Counted from the first letter of the stretch, positions 53,727-62,719 are shown. The stretch: 64,000 nt of DNA from Pseudoroseicyclus_A sp041714655 (GCF_041714655.1 NZ_CP168219.1:992001-1056000); one strand, 5' to 3'. Notes: generated by a model from the sequence alone, not told the origin. A program made the numbers and translations.

Positions 53727-54677
53727 ATGCTGAGATACGCCGTCCGGCGTATCGGCCTCGCCATCGTGATCCTCCTCACGGTGATGCTGGCCATGTATGC
53801 CATGGTGTTCCTCATTCCCGGCGATCCCGCCTCTCTCGCCCTCGGCCCCCGCGCGACGCCGGAGCTGAAGGCGCTCCTGCGCGAGCGCATGGGGCTGGAC
53901 GAGCCGCTCCTCACCCAGATCTGGCTGTTCCTCAAGAACGCCGCCACCGGCGATCTCGGCTATGACGTCTGGTCGCAGCGGCCGGTCCTCGACCTCATCT
54001 GGGAGTTCTTCCCCAAGACGCTGGTGCTCGGGCTCGTGGCGCTCCTCTGGGCGCTCGTTCTCGGTATCCTCCTCGGCGCCGCCGCCGTCGTCTGGCGGGG
54101 GACGATCACCGACCGGGCGCTCGGGCTCCTTTCCGTCAGCTTCATCTCGGTGCCGTCCTTCGTCATCGCCATCTATGCGATCCTGATCTTCGCCGTCTGG
54201 CTGCACTGGCTGCCGGCCATCGGCGCCGGGAGCCCCGGAGACCTCGGCAGCCAGATCCGGGCGCTGATCCTGCCGGCCTTCGCGCTCGGCATCGGCTGGG
54301 TCGGCTACCTCGCCCGGCTGGTGCGCGCCTCGCTTCTCGAGGTGATGGGCGAGCACCACATCCGCACGGCGCGCGCCTTCGGCCTGCCGGAGCACCGGGT
54401 GGTCTTCCGCTACGCGCTTCGCGTCGCCATCATCCCGACGATCGCGCTCCTTGCCGTCGGCCTCGGGTCGATCCTCTCCTCGGCGGTCTTCGTCGAGGCG
54501 GTCTTCTCGCGCCCCGGCATCGGCACGCTGATGACGGGCGCCGTCTCCAACCGGAATTATCCGGTCGTCATGGGCTGCGTCCTTTTCATGACCGCCTTCT
54601 ATCTCTTCGTCGTCACCGCCGCCGATCTCCTGATCGCGCGGCTTGATCCGAGGGTCCGCGATGCCGTCCGACGCTAG
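53727..54677 (+). CDS. ABC importer 2 permease (DppB-like)
   Basis: A 316-aa permease: LRYAVRRIGLAIVILLTVMLAMYAMVFLIPGDP and the EAA loop HIRTARAFGLPEHRVVFRYALRVAIIPTIAL. About six membrane segments are visible. The start is 12 nt after the hydrolase stop, so the importer is part of the same operon. It overlaps the DppC-like gene by 17 nt. Confidence 0.93.
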   Translation: MLRYAVRRIGLAIVILLTVMLAMYAMVFLIPGDPASLALGPRATPELKALLRERMGLDEPLLTQIWLFLKNAATGDLGYDVWSQRPVLDLIWEFFPKTLVLGLVALLWALVLGILLGAAAVVWRGTITDRALGLLSVSFISVPSFVIAIYAILIFAVWLHWLPAIGAGSPGDLGSQIRALILPAFALGIGWVGYLARLVRASLLEVMGEHHIRTARAFGLPEHRVVFRYALRVAIIPTIALLAVGLGSILSSAVFVEAVFSRPGIGTLMTGAVSNRNYPVVMGCVLFMTAFYLFVVTAADLLIARLDPRVRDAVRR

Positions 54678-55581
54678 CGCCCCCGTCGCGCGCCCCGAGC
54701 CAGAGCCGGGCCGCGAGCGCCGCGCCGCCGGGCGCGCGCTCTACCGCTCGTCGCTGCGCATCCTTCTGAAGGACCCGATGGGCGCCATGGGGCTGATCCT
54801 CGTGCTCGTCTTCGTCGCCATGGCGCTCTTCGCCCCCTGGCTCGCGCCCTACGACCCGATCAAGCTCGACGTGATGGACAAGTTCCAGGGCCCGAGCTGG
54901 GAGCATTGGGCGGGGACGGACCAGCTCGGCCGCGACCTCCTCTCGCGCATCATCTACGGCGCCCGCACCGCGCTCGGCATCGCGCTCACCTCCGTCGGGC
55001 TGGCGGGACTCGGCGGCATCGTGCTCGGCATGATCGCCGGCTACGGGCCGCGCTGGCTGGATGCGATCCTCGTCCTCATCTTCGACAGCGTCTCCTCGCT
55101 GCCGATGATCATGCTGGCCCTCGCCGTCATCACCGTCATCGGCCCGGGCACGGACACGCTGATCCTCGTCGTCGTCACCGTGTCGATCCCCGCCTATGCG
55201 CGGCTGATCCGGGCGCAGACGCTGGGGCTCTCCTCCGCCGATTTCATCGTGGCCGAGCGGGCGATGGGCGCCTCCTCCGTGCGCATTCTCTTCAAGCACC
55301 TTCTGCCCAATGTCGTGGGGCCGCTGGTCATCCTCCTGTCGATGGACGTGCCGATCATCATCATGCTCGAGGCCGGGCTCAGCTATCTCAACCTCGGGGT
55401 GCGCCCGCCGATCCCCTCCTGGGGGAACATCCTCTACGACGGCTACACCTCGCTGCGCTCCGCCCCGCATATGGTGCTCTTCGCCGGGGCGCCGCTGGTG
55501 CTCTCCACCCTCGGCTTCACCTTCCTCGGCGAGGGCCTGCGGGACGCGCTCGACCCCAAGCTGGTCAAGGGGGGCGCATGA
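54661..55581 (+). CDS. ABC importer 2 permease (DppC-like)
   Basis: A 306-aa permease. A Pro/Glu/Arg-rich cytoplasmic leader precedes LRILLKDPMGAMGLILVLVF. The signature HWAGTDQLGRDLLSRIIYGAR, the EAA loop DFIVAERAMGASSVRILFKH and the ending GEGLRDALDPKL are typical. It overlaps the upstream permease by 17 nt and the next ATPase by 4 nt. Confidence 0.93.
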   Translation: MPSDASAPVARPEPEPGRERRAAGRALYRSSLRILLKDPMGAMGLILVLVFVAMALFAPWLAPYDPIKLDVMDKFQGPSWEHWAGTDQLGRDLLSRIIYGARTALGIALTSVGLAGLGGIVLGMIAGYGPRWLDAILVLIFDSVSSLPMIMLALAVITVIGPGTDTLILVVVTVSIPAYARLIRAQTLGLSSADFIVAERAMGASSVRILFKHLLPNVVGPLVILLSMDVPIIIMLEAGLSYLNLGVRPPIPSWGNILYDGYTSLRSAPHMVLFAGAPLVLSTLGFTFLGEGLRDALDPKLVKGGA

Positions 55582-56531
55582 GCGAGCCTGTCCTTTCCGC
55601 TCAGGGGCTCCGGCTCCGCTACCCCGGCGGCGTGCAGGCGCTGCGGGGCGTGACGCTGGAGGTGCAGCCCGGCGAAGTGCTGGGCATCGCCGGCGAATCC
55701 GGTTGCGGCAAGTCCACGCTGGCGGGCGCGCTCATCCACCTCCTGGGCGCCGGGGCCGAGGTCACCGAGGGCGCCGTCCGCCTCAAGGGAGAGGATCTGA
55801 CGGCGCTGCCCGAGCGCCGCCGCCGGGCGCTCCGCGGCCGCGAGATCGCCATGGTCTTCCAGGACCCGCTGACGGCGTTCAACCCGGTGCTGAAGATCGG
55901 CGCCCAGCTCACCGACTTCCAGATCAACGCCGAGGGCTCCACCCGCGAGAAGCGCGCCCGCGCCGCCGCCATGCTCGCCAAGGTCGGGCTGGAGCCCGAG
56001 CTCGCCATGGCCCGCTATCCGCATGAGCTCTCCGGCGGCATGCGCCAGCGCGCCGCCATCGCCGCGGCGCTCCTGATGCGCCCCAACGTGCTCATCGCCG
56101 ACGAGCCGACCACGGCGCTCGACGTGACGATGGAGGCGCAGATCATCCACCTCCTCCGCGAGCTCCAAGGGGAGGTCGGCTGCGCCATCGTCATCGTGAC
56201 CCACCACCTCGGCGTCATCGCCGAGCTCTGCGACCGGGTGGCGGTCATGTATGCGGGCGAGGTGGTGGAGGTGGCGCCGGTGGACGACCTCTATCACGCG
56301 CCGCTCCACCCCTATACCAAGGCGCTCCTCGCCTGCGACCCGGCGGTTCTCGAGGCGAACACCGGCCGCCTGCCCACCATCGGCGGCCGCCTTCCCGACC
56401 TGACAGACCCGCCAGCCGGCTGCGCCTTCGCCCCCCGCTGCCCGCTCGCCTCCGACATCTGCGCCACCCCGCCCCCCCGCGTCCGCCCCGCCCCCGGCCG
56501 CGAGGCGCTCTGCCACAAGGTGGCGCCATGA
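55578..56531 (+). CDS. ABC importer 2 ATPase (DppD-like)
   Basis: A 317-aa ATPase. Walker A is AGESGCGKST, the signature LSGGMRQRA, Walker B LIADEPTTALDV and the H-loop VTHHLGVI. The C-terminal PepT cysteine cluster is GCAFAPRCPLASDIC. The start overlaps the permease stop, and its own stop overlaps the next ATPase by 4 nt. Confidence 0.93.
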   Translation: MSEPVLSAQGLRLRYPGGVQALRGVTLEVQPGEVLGIAGESGCGKSTLAGALIHLLGAGAEVTEGAVRLKGEDLTALPERRRRALRGREIAMVFQDPLTAFNPVLKIGAQLTDFQINAEGSTREKRARAAAMLAKVGLEPELAMARYPHELSGGMRQRAAIAAALLMRPNVLIADEPTTALDVTMEAQIIHLLRELQGEVGCAIVIVTHHLGVIAELCDRVAVMYAGEVVEVAPVDDLYHAPLHPYTKALLACDPAVLEANTGRLPTIGGRLPDLTDPPAGCAFAPRCPLASDICATPPPRVRPAPGREALCHKVAP

Positions 56532-57583
56532 CCTCCCGGGATCCCCTTTCATCTGGCCAGAAATACCTCGGAGGTGTGGAGGCAGAGCCTCCGCCCGGCC
56601 CGGCACGGGCCGGCCCCCCCTCCGCCGGCACGCCTCTCCTGCAGATGGAGGACCTCCAGGTCGATCTGCCGCTCGGCGGGCTCTTCTCGCGCGCCGAGCT
56701 CAACATCCTCGCCGGCATCACGCTCGATCTGCCGGCCGGCCAGACTTTAGGCCTCGTCGGCGAGAGCGGCTCCGGCAAGACGACGCTGGCCCGCGCCATC
56801 CTTGGCCTCCAATCCAGCACCGGCTCGCTCGCCTTCGAGGGCCGGCCCCTGGCCACATCCGCCGATTTCCGGGCCATCCGCCGGCGGACGGCGTTGATGT
56901 TCCAGGATGCCGCCGCCTCGCTCTCCCCCCGCATGAACGTGGCGGAGGCGGTGACCGAGCCGCTCGTCATCCACAAGGCGATGGAGGGCGCCAAGCGGCG
57001 CGACAAGGCGGCGGAGCTCCTCGCCGAGGTCGGCCTGCCGGCGGATATGGGCGCGCGCTTCCCCCATGAGCTTTCCGGCGGGCAGGCGCGGCGCGTCGGC
57101 GTCGCGCGGTCGCTGGCGCTGAAACCCGCGCTCGTCATCGCCGACGAGCCGACGGCGGGGCTCGATGTCTCCGTCCAGGCCGACATCCTCAACCTGATGG
57201 CCGATCTCAAGGCGCGGCACGGGCTGAGCTACCTCATCATCACCCACAATCTCGCGCTCATCCGCCATGTGGCGGACCGTATCGCCGTTCTCTACCTCGG
57301 GCGGCTGGTCGAGACGGGCCCCACGGCCCGGATCTTCGCCAGCCCCGCCCATCCCTACACCAAGAGCCTCATCGCCGCCGAGCCGAAGCCCGATCCGCGC
57401 AAGCGCCGGGTCGATCTGGCGATCAAGGGAGAGATTCCGGGCGTCCTGCGCCGCCCGCGGGCCTGCGCGTTCCACACGCGCTGCCCCCTCGTGCAGGATA
57501 TTTGCCGCACCGAAGAGCCGGTGCTGCGCACCATCGCCCCGGGCCGCCAGGCCCGGTGCCATCTCATTGACGCGACCAATTAA
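56528..57583 (+). CDS. ABC importer 2 ATPase (DppF-like) with repeat-derived N-terminus
   Basis: A 351-aa ATPase. Walker A is VGESGSGKTT, the Q-loop LMFQDAAASLSPRM, the signature LSGGQARRVGVARSLAL and Walker B LVIADEPTAGLDV. A C-terminal Cys cluster (ACAFHTRCPLVQDIC) is present. The first 35 or so residues (MTSRDPLSSGQKYLGGVEAE, then a Pro/Gly-rich stretch) do not look like the family and are encoded by dispersed repeat copy R2. Family homology starts near LLQMEDLQVDLPL, where an ATG at 56645 is an alternative start. The ATG at 56528 is kept because it overlaps the upstream stop (ATGA). Confidence 0.9.
   Translation: MTSRDPLSSGQKYLGGVEAEPPPGPARAGPPSAGTPLLQMEDLQVDLPLGGLFSRAELNILAGITLDLPAGQTLGLVGESGSGKTTLARAILGLQSSTGSLAFEGRPLATSADFRAIRRRTALMFQDAAASLSPRMNVAEAVTEPLVIHKAMEGAKRRDKAAELLAEVGLPADMGARFPHELSGGQARRVGVARSLALKPALVIADEPTAGLDVSVQADILNLMADLKARHGLSYLIITHNLALIRHVADRIAVLYLGRLVETGPTARIFASPAHPYTKSLIAAEPKPDPRKRRVDLAIKGEIPGVLRRPRACAFHTRCPLVQDICRTEEPVLRTIAPGRQARCHLIDATN
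56547..56613 (+). repeat. Dispersed repeat copy R2, within the start of an ABC ATPase gene
   Basis: TTTCATCTGGCCAGAAATAC, then CTCGGAGG, then two adjacent hairpins: GGAGGC-AGA-GCCTCC (56578-56592) and CCGGCCCG-GCA-CGGGCCGG (56595-56613). The same order (A-rich core, CTCGG-G-run, two hairpins) occurs in copy R3 at 59837-59911 on the other strand. Confidence 0.6.
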
Positions 57584-57596
57584 CGGGGAGAAACCA

Positions 57597-59147
57597 ATGA
57601 CCTGGAAGACCAACAGACGCCAATTCCTGCAGACCGCCGGTGCCGGACTTGCGGCGGCCGCGGCCGCCCCGCGCTTCGCCTGGGCCCAGGACGGAGACAC
57701 GCTCCGCATCCGCATGGCCGCCGATTACCAGGTGATCGACCCCTGGGGCATCATCGGCGGGCTCGACGACGTGATCCCGCGCTGCACCACCGTGACGCTC
57801 GTCCGCCTCGGCGACCTGCGCGACGGCTCGCCCTGGGAGCCCTATGCCGCCGAGGCGATCGAATGGCAGAGCGAGACGGCGCTCGCCTTCACGCTCCGCG
57901 AGGGTCTGAGCTGGACGAACGGCTACGGGCCGGTCACCGCCGAGGACGTCAAGTATTCCTTCGAGCGCATCGCCGGCTCCGACAGCCCCTGGGCCTATCA
58001 GTTCGAGATGCTCGACCATGTCGAGGTCACCGGCGAGCGCAGCGGCATCATCCACCTGACCGCGCCCTTCGCGCCCTTCATCGTCACCGCGCTGCCCTAT
58101 TATGGCGGCCATCTCGTCTGCAAGGCGGCGGTCGAGGAGGTCGGCGGCAGCTTCACCACCGAGGCGCCGGCGGAATGCGGGCCCTATCTCTTCTCCTCCT
58201 GGGAGCAGCAGCAGAAGATCACGCTGACCGCCAACCCCGACTGGACGGGCGAGGCGCCGGATTTCTCCGCGATCGAGGTCTATATCGTCGAGGACGACCA
58301 GTCGGCGCTCCTGGCCTACGAGGCCAGCAGCTTCGACTTCACCCGCATCGCGGCGAGCGCCATCAGCCAGCTTCGGGGCTCCATGCCCGAGGGGGCCGAG
58401 CTGATCGAGGCCGACAGCACGACCTACACCTGGCTGACGATCAACCAGAATGCGCCGACGCTGCAGGACCCCCGCGTCCGCCAGGCGATCCAGCTCGCCT
58501 ATGACAGCGAGGCTGTGCTCTACGGCGCCTATGACGGCACGGTCGGGCGCTCCACCGGCCTCATCCCGCCGGGCTCGGATTATGCCCGCGAGGCCAATAT
58601 CTACGAGACCCGCGATGTCGAGAAGGCCCGCGAGCTCCTGGCCGAGGCCGGGGCCGAGGGGCTGACGCTGAACCTCGTGGCGCTCACGGATTCCACCTCG
58701 CAGACCGTCGCCCAGATCATCCAGGCGAGCCTGTCCGAGGCCGGGATCAACGTCGTGATCCAGCCGACGGAAGAGGCCGCCTACTGGGCGCTCGGCGACA
58801 AGGAAGCGGGCGACGACTACCTGACGCTCGAGCTGGTCCTTCAGGGCTTCGCCGGCGGCGTGGATCCGACGGAGAATTTCGTCTGGTTCCGCCCCGACCA
58901 GATCGGCGTCTACAACTGGACCTTCTTCGACAGCCAGGAGTTCGAGGATCTCTACCAGGCCTCGCTGGTCGAGCTCGACCCGGAGGCACGCAAGGGCATG
59001 TTCAACCGGATGGAGGACCTGATGGAGGAGAGCGGCTCGTTCATCTTCATCGCCTTCTCGCCCTATCTGGCGATCCACGATGCCGATATCTCGCCGGTGA
59101 TCCTTGCCGACGGCCATCCTGACCCGGTACGCTTCGCAAAAGTGTAA
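57597..59147 (+). CDS. Periplasmic substrate-binding protein of ABC importer 2 (SBP_bac_5)
   Basis: A 516-aa family 5 solute-binding protein. The twin-arginine motif NRRQFLQTAGAGLAAAAAAP and a cleavage site near AWA-QD indicate Tat export. Landmarks are FTLREGLSWTNGYGPVTAED, PYLFSSWEQQQKITLTANPD and INQNAPTLQDPRVRQAI. The ATG at 57597 follows GGGGAGAAA. It is the last importer gene, and a strong terminator follows. The Dpp/Opp family also imports quaternary amines and opines, so the ligand need not be a peptide. Confidence 0.93.
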   Translation: MTWKTNRRQFLQTAGAGLAAAAAAPRFAWAQDGDTLRIRMAADYQVIDPWGIIGGLDDVIPRCTTVTLVRLGDLRDGSPWEPYAAEAIEWQSETALAFTLREGLSWTNGYGPVTAEDVKYSFERIAGSDSPWAYQFEMLDHVEVTGERSGIIHLTAPFAPFIVTALPYYGGHLVCKAAVEEVGGSFTTEAPAECGPYLFSSWEQQQKITLTANPDWTGEAPDFSAIEVYIVEDDQSALLAYEASSFDFTRIAASAISQLRGSMPEGAELIEADSTTYTWLTINQNAPTLQDPRVRQAIQLAYDSEAVLYGAYDGTVGRSTGLIPPGSDYAREANIYETRDVEKARELLAEAGAEGLTLNLVALTDSTSQTVAQIIQASLSEAGINVVIQPTEEAAYWALGDKEAGDDYLTLELVLQGFAGGVDPTENFVWFRPDQIGVYNWTFFDSQEFEDLYQASLVELDPEARKGMFNRMEDLMEESGSFIFIAFSPYLAIHDADISPVILADGHPDPVRFAKV

Positions 59148-59154
59148 CGATCCT

Positions 59155-59189
59155 CCGGCGCCCCTCCCTCTGGTTGTGAGGGGCGCCGG
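59155..59189 (+). terminator. Terminator hairpin after importer 2
   Basis: A perfect 12-bp stem, CCGGCGCCCCTC/GAGGGGCGCCGG, with an 11-nt loop, 7 nt after the binding-protein stop and before the TetR gene. No T-run follows, but the stem strength and position fit a terminator or 3' stabiliser. Confidence 0.72.
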
Positions 59190-59206
59190 TCACCCGGTCG
59201 AGGGAC

Positions 59207-59809
59207 ATGAGCGCCAGAAAGGCCCCCAAATACATCCGCCTGAGCGGTGAGGCACGCCGCGCGCAGCTCGTGGCCGCGGGGCTGGCCTGCATGGCGCGGG
59301 GCGGGATCCAGGAGTTCACGGTCGACCGAATCTGCGAGGAGGCGGGGGTGAGCCGCGGCCTCGTCATCCACCATTTCGGCTCGATGAACGCGCTTCTGGC
59401 GGCGGTCTATGCCTCGATGTATCTCGGCTCGACGCGCCTGCCCGGCCCGCCGGAGCCCGGCAAGACCCGCCTGACGGCGCTGCTCGAGGCCTTCTTCTCG
59501 CCGGAGAACTTCAACCGGGATGCGTTCAACATCTGGCTGACGCTCTGGGGGCAGATCTCGATCAACGAGGATCTGAAGACCGAGCACCGGATGCAATATG
59601 CGGCCTATCTCGCCGATGTCTCCGGCGCCATCTCCGAGGCGGCCGAGGCGAACGGCACGACCATCGAGGCGGAGCCGCTGGCGCGGGTGCTCATCTGCCT
59701 GATCGACGGGCTCGGCATCCAGCATTGCATCGAGCCCGCCTCGATGCCGGCGGAGAAGGCTCTGGAAGCCTGCCGCCAGCTCCTCGCGCCGCATCTGGGC
59801 GCGTTCTGA
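59207..59809 (+). CDS. TetR-family regulator, BetI-like
   Basis: A 200-aa TetR protein: RRAQLVAAGLACMARGGIQE, then the HTH FTVDRICEEAGVSRGLVIHHFGS. The C-terminal domain (NIWLTLWGQISINEDLKTEH) resembles the BetI group that senses choline or betaine. It closes the flavoprotein/importer 2 locus and is the best candidate to bind the TGAAC-N4-GTTCA dyad at 48004. A GAGGGAC ribosome-binding site precedes the ATG. Confidence 0.88.
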   Translation: MSARKAPKYIRLSGEARRAQLVAAGLACMARGGIQEFTVDRICEEAGVSRGLVIHHFGSMNALLAAVYASMYLGSTRLPGPPEPGKTRLTALLEAFFSPENFNRDAFNIWLTLWGQISINEDLKTEHRMQYAAYLADVSGAISEAAEANGTTIEAEPLARVLICLIDGLGIQHCIEPASMPAEKALEACRQLLAPHLGAF

Positions 59810-59836
59810 GACCTCCGATCCGGGCCCGGGCCTGAT

Positions 59837-59911
59837 CGCGGGCGGCCCGGGGGGCTGTCTGCCCCCCGTCGCCCTGAAGGGCGACTCCCCCCGAGGATTT
59901 CCGGGAGCAAA
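59837..59911 (-). repeat. Dispersed repeat copy R3 between convergent genes
   Basis: In the 114-nt gap between the TetR gene and the aruI-like gene. Read on the minus strand: TTTGCTCCCGGAAATCCTCG, a G-run, then hairpins GTCGCCCT/AGGGCGAC (59868-59885) and GGGGGGC/GCCCCCC with a 5-nt loop (59849-59867). It matches copy R2 in order and core sequence. The two GC hairpins probably also serve as a bidirectional terminator. Confidence 0.65.
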
Positions 59912-59923
59912 GACATTGCGGCC

Positions 59924-61519
59924 TCAGGCGGGGCGGTCGAGCGGGGGCGCGGCGTCGGCGATCTCGATGAGGACGGGGCCGGTCGTCGGGGGCAGGGCCC
60001 TCAGGGCGGCCGCGACATCGGCGGGGGCCGGGCCGGTCCGGCGATAGGGCATGGCGCAGGACTTCGCCACCGCCTCCAAATCGGGGGGCGCGGGGTGGCA
60101 GCCGATCACCTCCGTCTCCGCCTCGCGCATGGCCCAGGCGATCTCCTGATAGGCGTGGTTGTTCCAGATGAGGAAGGTGATGGGCAGCTTCTCCTCCGCC
60201 GCGGTCATCAGCTCGGCCAGCGAGAATTGCGCGCCGCCGTCGCCGTTGAGCGAGATAACGGGCGTGCCCGGTGCGGCGAGGGCGGCGCCGATGGAAGCCG
60301 GGATGGCGAAGCCGAGGGCGCCGTAGCCGGTCGCGGCATTGAACCAGCCGCCGGGGCGGTCGTGATCGTAGGAAAGGTTGCCGGCATAGACGGCCTGCGT
60401 GGAATCTCCGACGACGAGCGCGCCGGGGACGGCGTCGCGGATCGCGTCCAGCACATCGGCGCAGGCGGCGAGCCCAGCGTCGAGCCCGGCGCGGGCGCCC
60501 TTGCGGGCCATGGCGGCGCGGGCGGCGCCCTCTGCCGGGGGCCGGGAGGGCAGGCGGGCGGCGAGGGCGGGCAGGAGCGTCTCGGCATGGCCCTGCAGCG
60601 GGATCTCTGCCTCATGGCGGCGGAGCTGGGCGGCGGAGATGTCGATGCGGACGAGCCGGGCCGGCGCGGGCCAGAGCCCGTCGACCATCATGTCGTAATC
60701 CGTCTGCCCGAATTCCGTGCCGACGGCGAGGACGGCATCCGCCTCCGCCACCAGCGCACGGACGGGGGCGAGGCTGGGCGAGGCGGCGACGGTCAGCGGG
60801 TGGCCATGGAGGAGCCCCCGCGCATTGGCCGTCTGGATCACCGGGGCGTCCAGTGCCTCCGCCACCTCGCGGAGCGCCGCCTCCGCCCGCCGGGCGCCGC
60901 CGCCAGCGAGGATCACCGGGCGCGAGGCGCCGGCGAGGAGCCGGGCGGCGGCGTCTAGCCCGGGCGGCAGGGACGGGGTCGGCGTGAGGGGCGGCTCGCC
61001 GGGCGCGGGCGCGGGCAGGGGCATCACGTCGAGCGGGATCTCGATGTGGTGGGGTCCCGGGCGGCCGCTCGCCAGCGCCGCGAAGGCGGCGTCGAGGGCG
61101 GGGGCGAGGTCCTCCGGCCGCTCGACGCGCGTGGCGGTCAGCGCGACCTTGGCGGCGAGGCCGAGCTGGTCGGGCAGCTCGTGGAGCTTGCCGAGCCCCT
61201 TGCCGAGCGACGCGCGGTCGTTGACGCCCGAGATCACCAGCATCGGCGAGGAATCCGCCCGTGCCTGACCCATCGGCGTCAGCACGTTGGTCACCCCTGG
61301 CCCGGTGATGACCAGCGCCACCCCGGGCTTGCCGCTGACCCGCCCGTAGCCATCGGCCATGAAGCCGGCGCCCTGCTCGTGGCGGGCGGTGATGTGGCGG
61401 ATGCCGGAGCCGGCGAGGCCGCGATAGAGCTCCACCGTATGGACGCCCGGGATGCCGAAGACGACCTCGACCCCCCGCGCCTTCAGACCCGCAATCAGCG
61501 CTTCTCCCACCGATGCCAT
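59924..61519 (-). CDS. aruI: Thiamine-diphosphate-dependent decarboxylase, AruI-like (5-guanidino-2-oxopentanoate decarboxylase)
   Basis: A 531-aa acetolactate-synthase-superfamily enzyme. The catalytic Glu is in ITARHEQGAGFMADGYGR. The central domain carries RPVILAGGGARRAEAAL. The ThDP-binding motif runs from LNGDGGAQFSLAELMTAAEE to FLIWNN. In Pseudomonas, AruI decarboxylates 2-ketoarginine formed by AruH. The call here rests on overall similarity and on the adjacent AruH-like gene (3-nt gap). Another 2-oxo acid decarboxylase is possible. Confidence 0.78.
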   Translation of the reverse strand: MASVGEALIAGLKARGVEVVFGIPGVHTVELYRGLAGSGIRHITARHEQGAGFMADGYGRVSGKPGVALVITGPGVTNVLTPMGQARADSSPMLVISGVNDRASLGKGLGKLHELPDQLGLAAKVALTATRVERPEDLAPALDAAFAALASGRPGPHHIEIPLDVMPLPAPAPGEPPLTPTPSLPPGLDAAARLLAGASRPVILAGGGARRAEAALREVAEALDAPVIQTANARGLLHGHPLTVAASPSLAPVRALVAEADAVLAVGTEFGQTDYDMMVDGLWPAPARLVRIDISAAQLRRHEAEIPLQGHAETLLPALAARLPSRPPAEGAARAAMARKGARAGLDAGLAACADVLDAIRDAVPGALVVGDSTQAVYAGNLSYDHDRPGGWFNAATGYGALGFAIPASIGAALAAPGTPVISLNGDGGAQFSLAELMTAAEEKLPITFLIWNNHAYQEIAWAMREAETEVIGCHPAPPDLEAVAKSCAMPYRRTGPAPADVAAALRALPPTTGPVLIEIADAAPPLDRPA

Positions 61520-61522
61520 GGC

Positions 61523-62719
61523 TCAGGCCTCCGCTCTGCTGGGCGCGCGCATATGGCGCTCTGCATGGGTGAGGATGCGGGTGATCGCCTCGTCGAGCTT
61601 GGCATCCGGCACCGTCAGCGCGAGGCGCACCCATCCGGCGATGGAGGGGCCGAAGACGCTGCCGGGCATGAGGGCGACGCCGGTTTTCTCAAGGAGGTCG
61701 GCGGCATAGGCGGCATCGCTCATCCCCGTGGCGCGGATATCGATGAGGGCGAACATGCCGGCCTCCGGGCGGTTGACCTTGAGCGGCCCCGCCTCCAGCC
61801 GCTCCGCCAGCCGCTGCGCGCGGGCGCTCAGCCGGGCGGCCATGCCGCGCGCGGTAGCGGAGGGGGCCGAGACGGCGAGCGCCGTGGCGTCGGCGATGAA
61901 GGGCTGGTTGCCGAAGAGCATCGTGTCGGAGAGGGGCGCGAGCCGGGCCGCCGCCTCCTCCGGCAAGACGGCCCAGCCGGAGCGGAAGCCGGGGGCCGCG
62001 TGGCTCTTCGAGATGGACGAGACGACCACCGTCCGCTCGGCGAGGGCGGGGTCGGCCAGCGGCGAGGCGAAGGGCGCGCCGGAGAAGATCAGCTCGTCAT
62101 AGACCTCGTCGGCGACGATCCAGAGGTCATGCGCCCGGGCGATCTCGCCGATGGCGGCAATGTCCTCGGCGCGGAGCACGGCGCCCGTCGGGTTCTGCGG
62201 GGAGTTGAGGAGGAGCGCGCGGGTGCGGGGCGTCACGCGGGCCGCGAGATCCTCCGCCGAGAGCCGGAAGCCCCGCTCGGGGCGGAGCGGCACGGGCACC
62301 GGCTCGGCGCCGGAGGCCCGGATGACGCCCTCGTAAGTCGCATACATCGGGTCGCCCACCAGCACCTCGGTGCCCGGCTCGGCGAGGCCGGTCATCACAG
62401 CATAGAGCGCCGTCTGCGTGCCGGGGAAGCAGAGGATCTGCGCGGGCGTGATCTCCCGCCCGGTGCTGTCGGAATAGCGGCGGGCGAGGGCGGCGCGGAG
62501 CGCGGGCTCGCCGCGCCCGTCGGAATATTCCGTGCGGCCCGCGCGGAGCGCGGTGACGGCGGCCTCGATCAGCGGCTCTGGGGCCGGCACGTCGGGGTTG
62601 CCGATGGTCAGGTCGATGATGTCGTGCCCCGCGGCTTCGAGCGCCTGGGCGCGGTAGTAGATGTCCCATTTGGCGGCGCCGAGGGCGTTCAGGCGGTCGA
62701 GGATGGCGGCGTATCTCAT
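61523..62719 (-). CDS. aruH: PLP-dependent aminotransferase, AruH-like (arginine:pyruvate transaminase)
   Basis: A 398-aa class I aminotransferase. The N-terminus GAAKWDIYYRAQALEAAGHDI and the stretch GDPMYATYEGVIRASGAEPVPVPLRPERGF closely follow Pseudomonas AruH. The PLP lysine is in SSISKSHAAPGFRSGW, and NSPQNPTGAVL is the usual substrate loop. With AruI it would form the arginine transaminase pathway, turning arginine to 2-ketoarginine and then 4-guanidinobutyraldehyde. It overlaps the upstream TetR gene by 4 nt. Confidence 0.82.
   Translation of the reverse strand: MRYAAILDRLNALGAAKWDIYYRAQALEAAGHDIIDLTIGNPDVPAPEPLIEAAVTALRAGRTEYSDGRGEPALRAALARRYSDSTGREITPAQILCFPGTQTALYAVMTGLAEPGTEVLVGDPMYATYEGVIRASGAEPVPVPLRPERGFRLSAEDLAARVTPRTRALLLNSPQNPTGAVLRAEDIAAIGEIARAHDLWIVADEVYDELIFSGAPFASPLADPALAERTVVVSSISKSHAAPGFRSGWAVLPEEAAARLAPLSDTMLFGNQPFIADATALAVSAPSATARGMAARLSARAQRLAERLEAGPLKVNRPEAGMFALIDIRATGMSDAAYAADLLEKTGVALMPGSVFGPSIAGWVRLALTVPDAKLDEAITRILTHAERHMRAPSRAEA

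Noticed and set aside
51309..54395. 1028-codon open frame on the minus strand
   Set aside because: It lies opposite the MttB-like, CocE-like and permease genes, which have full domain motifs; no recognisable motifs of its own.
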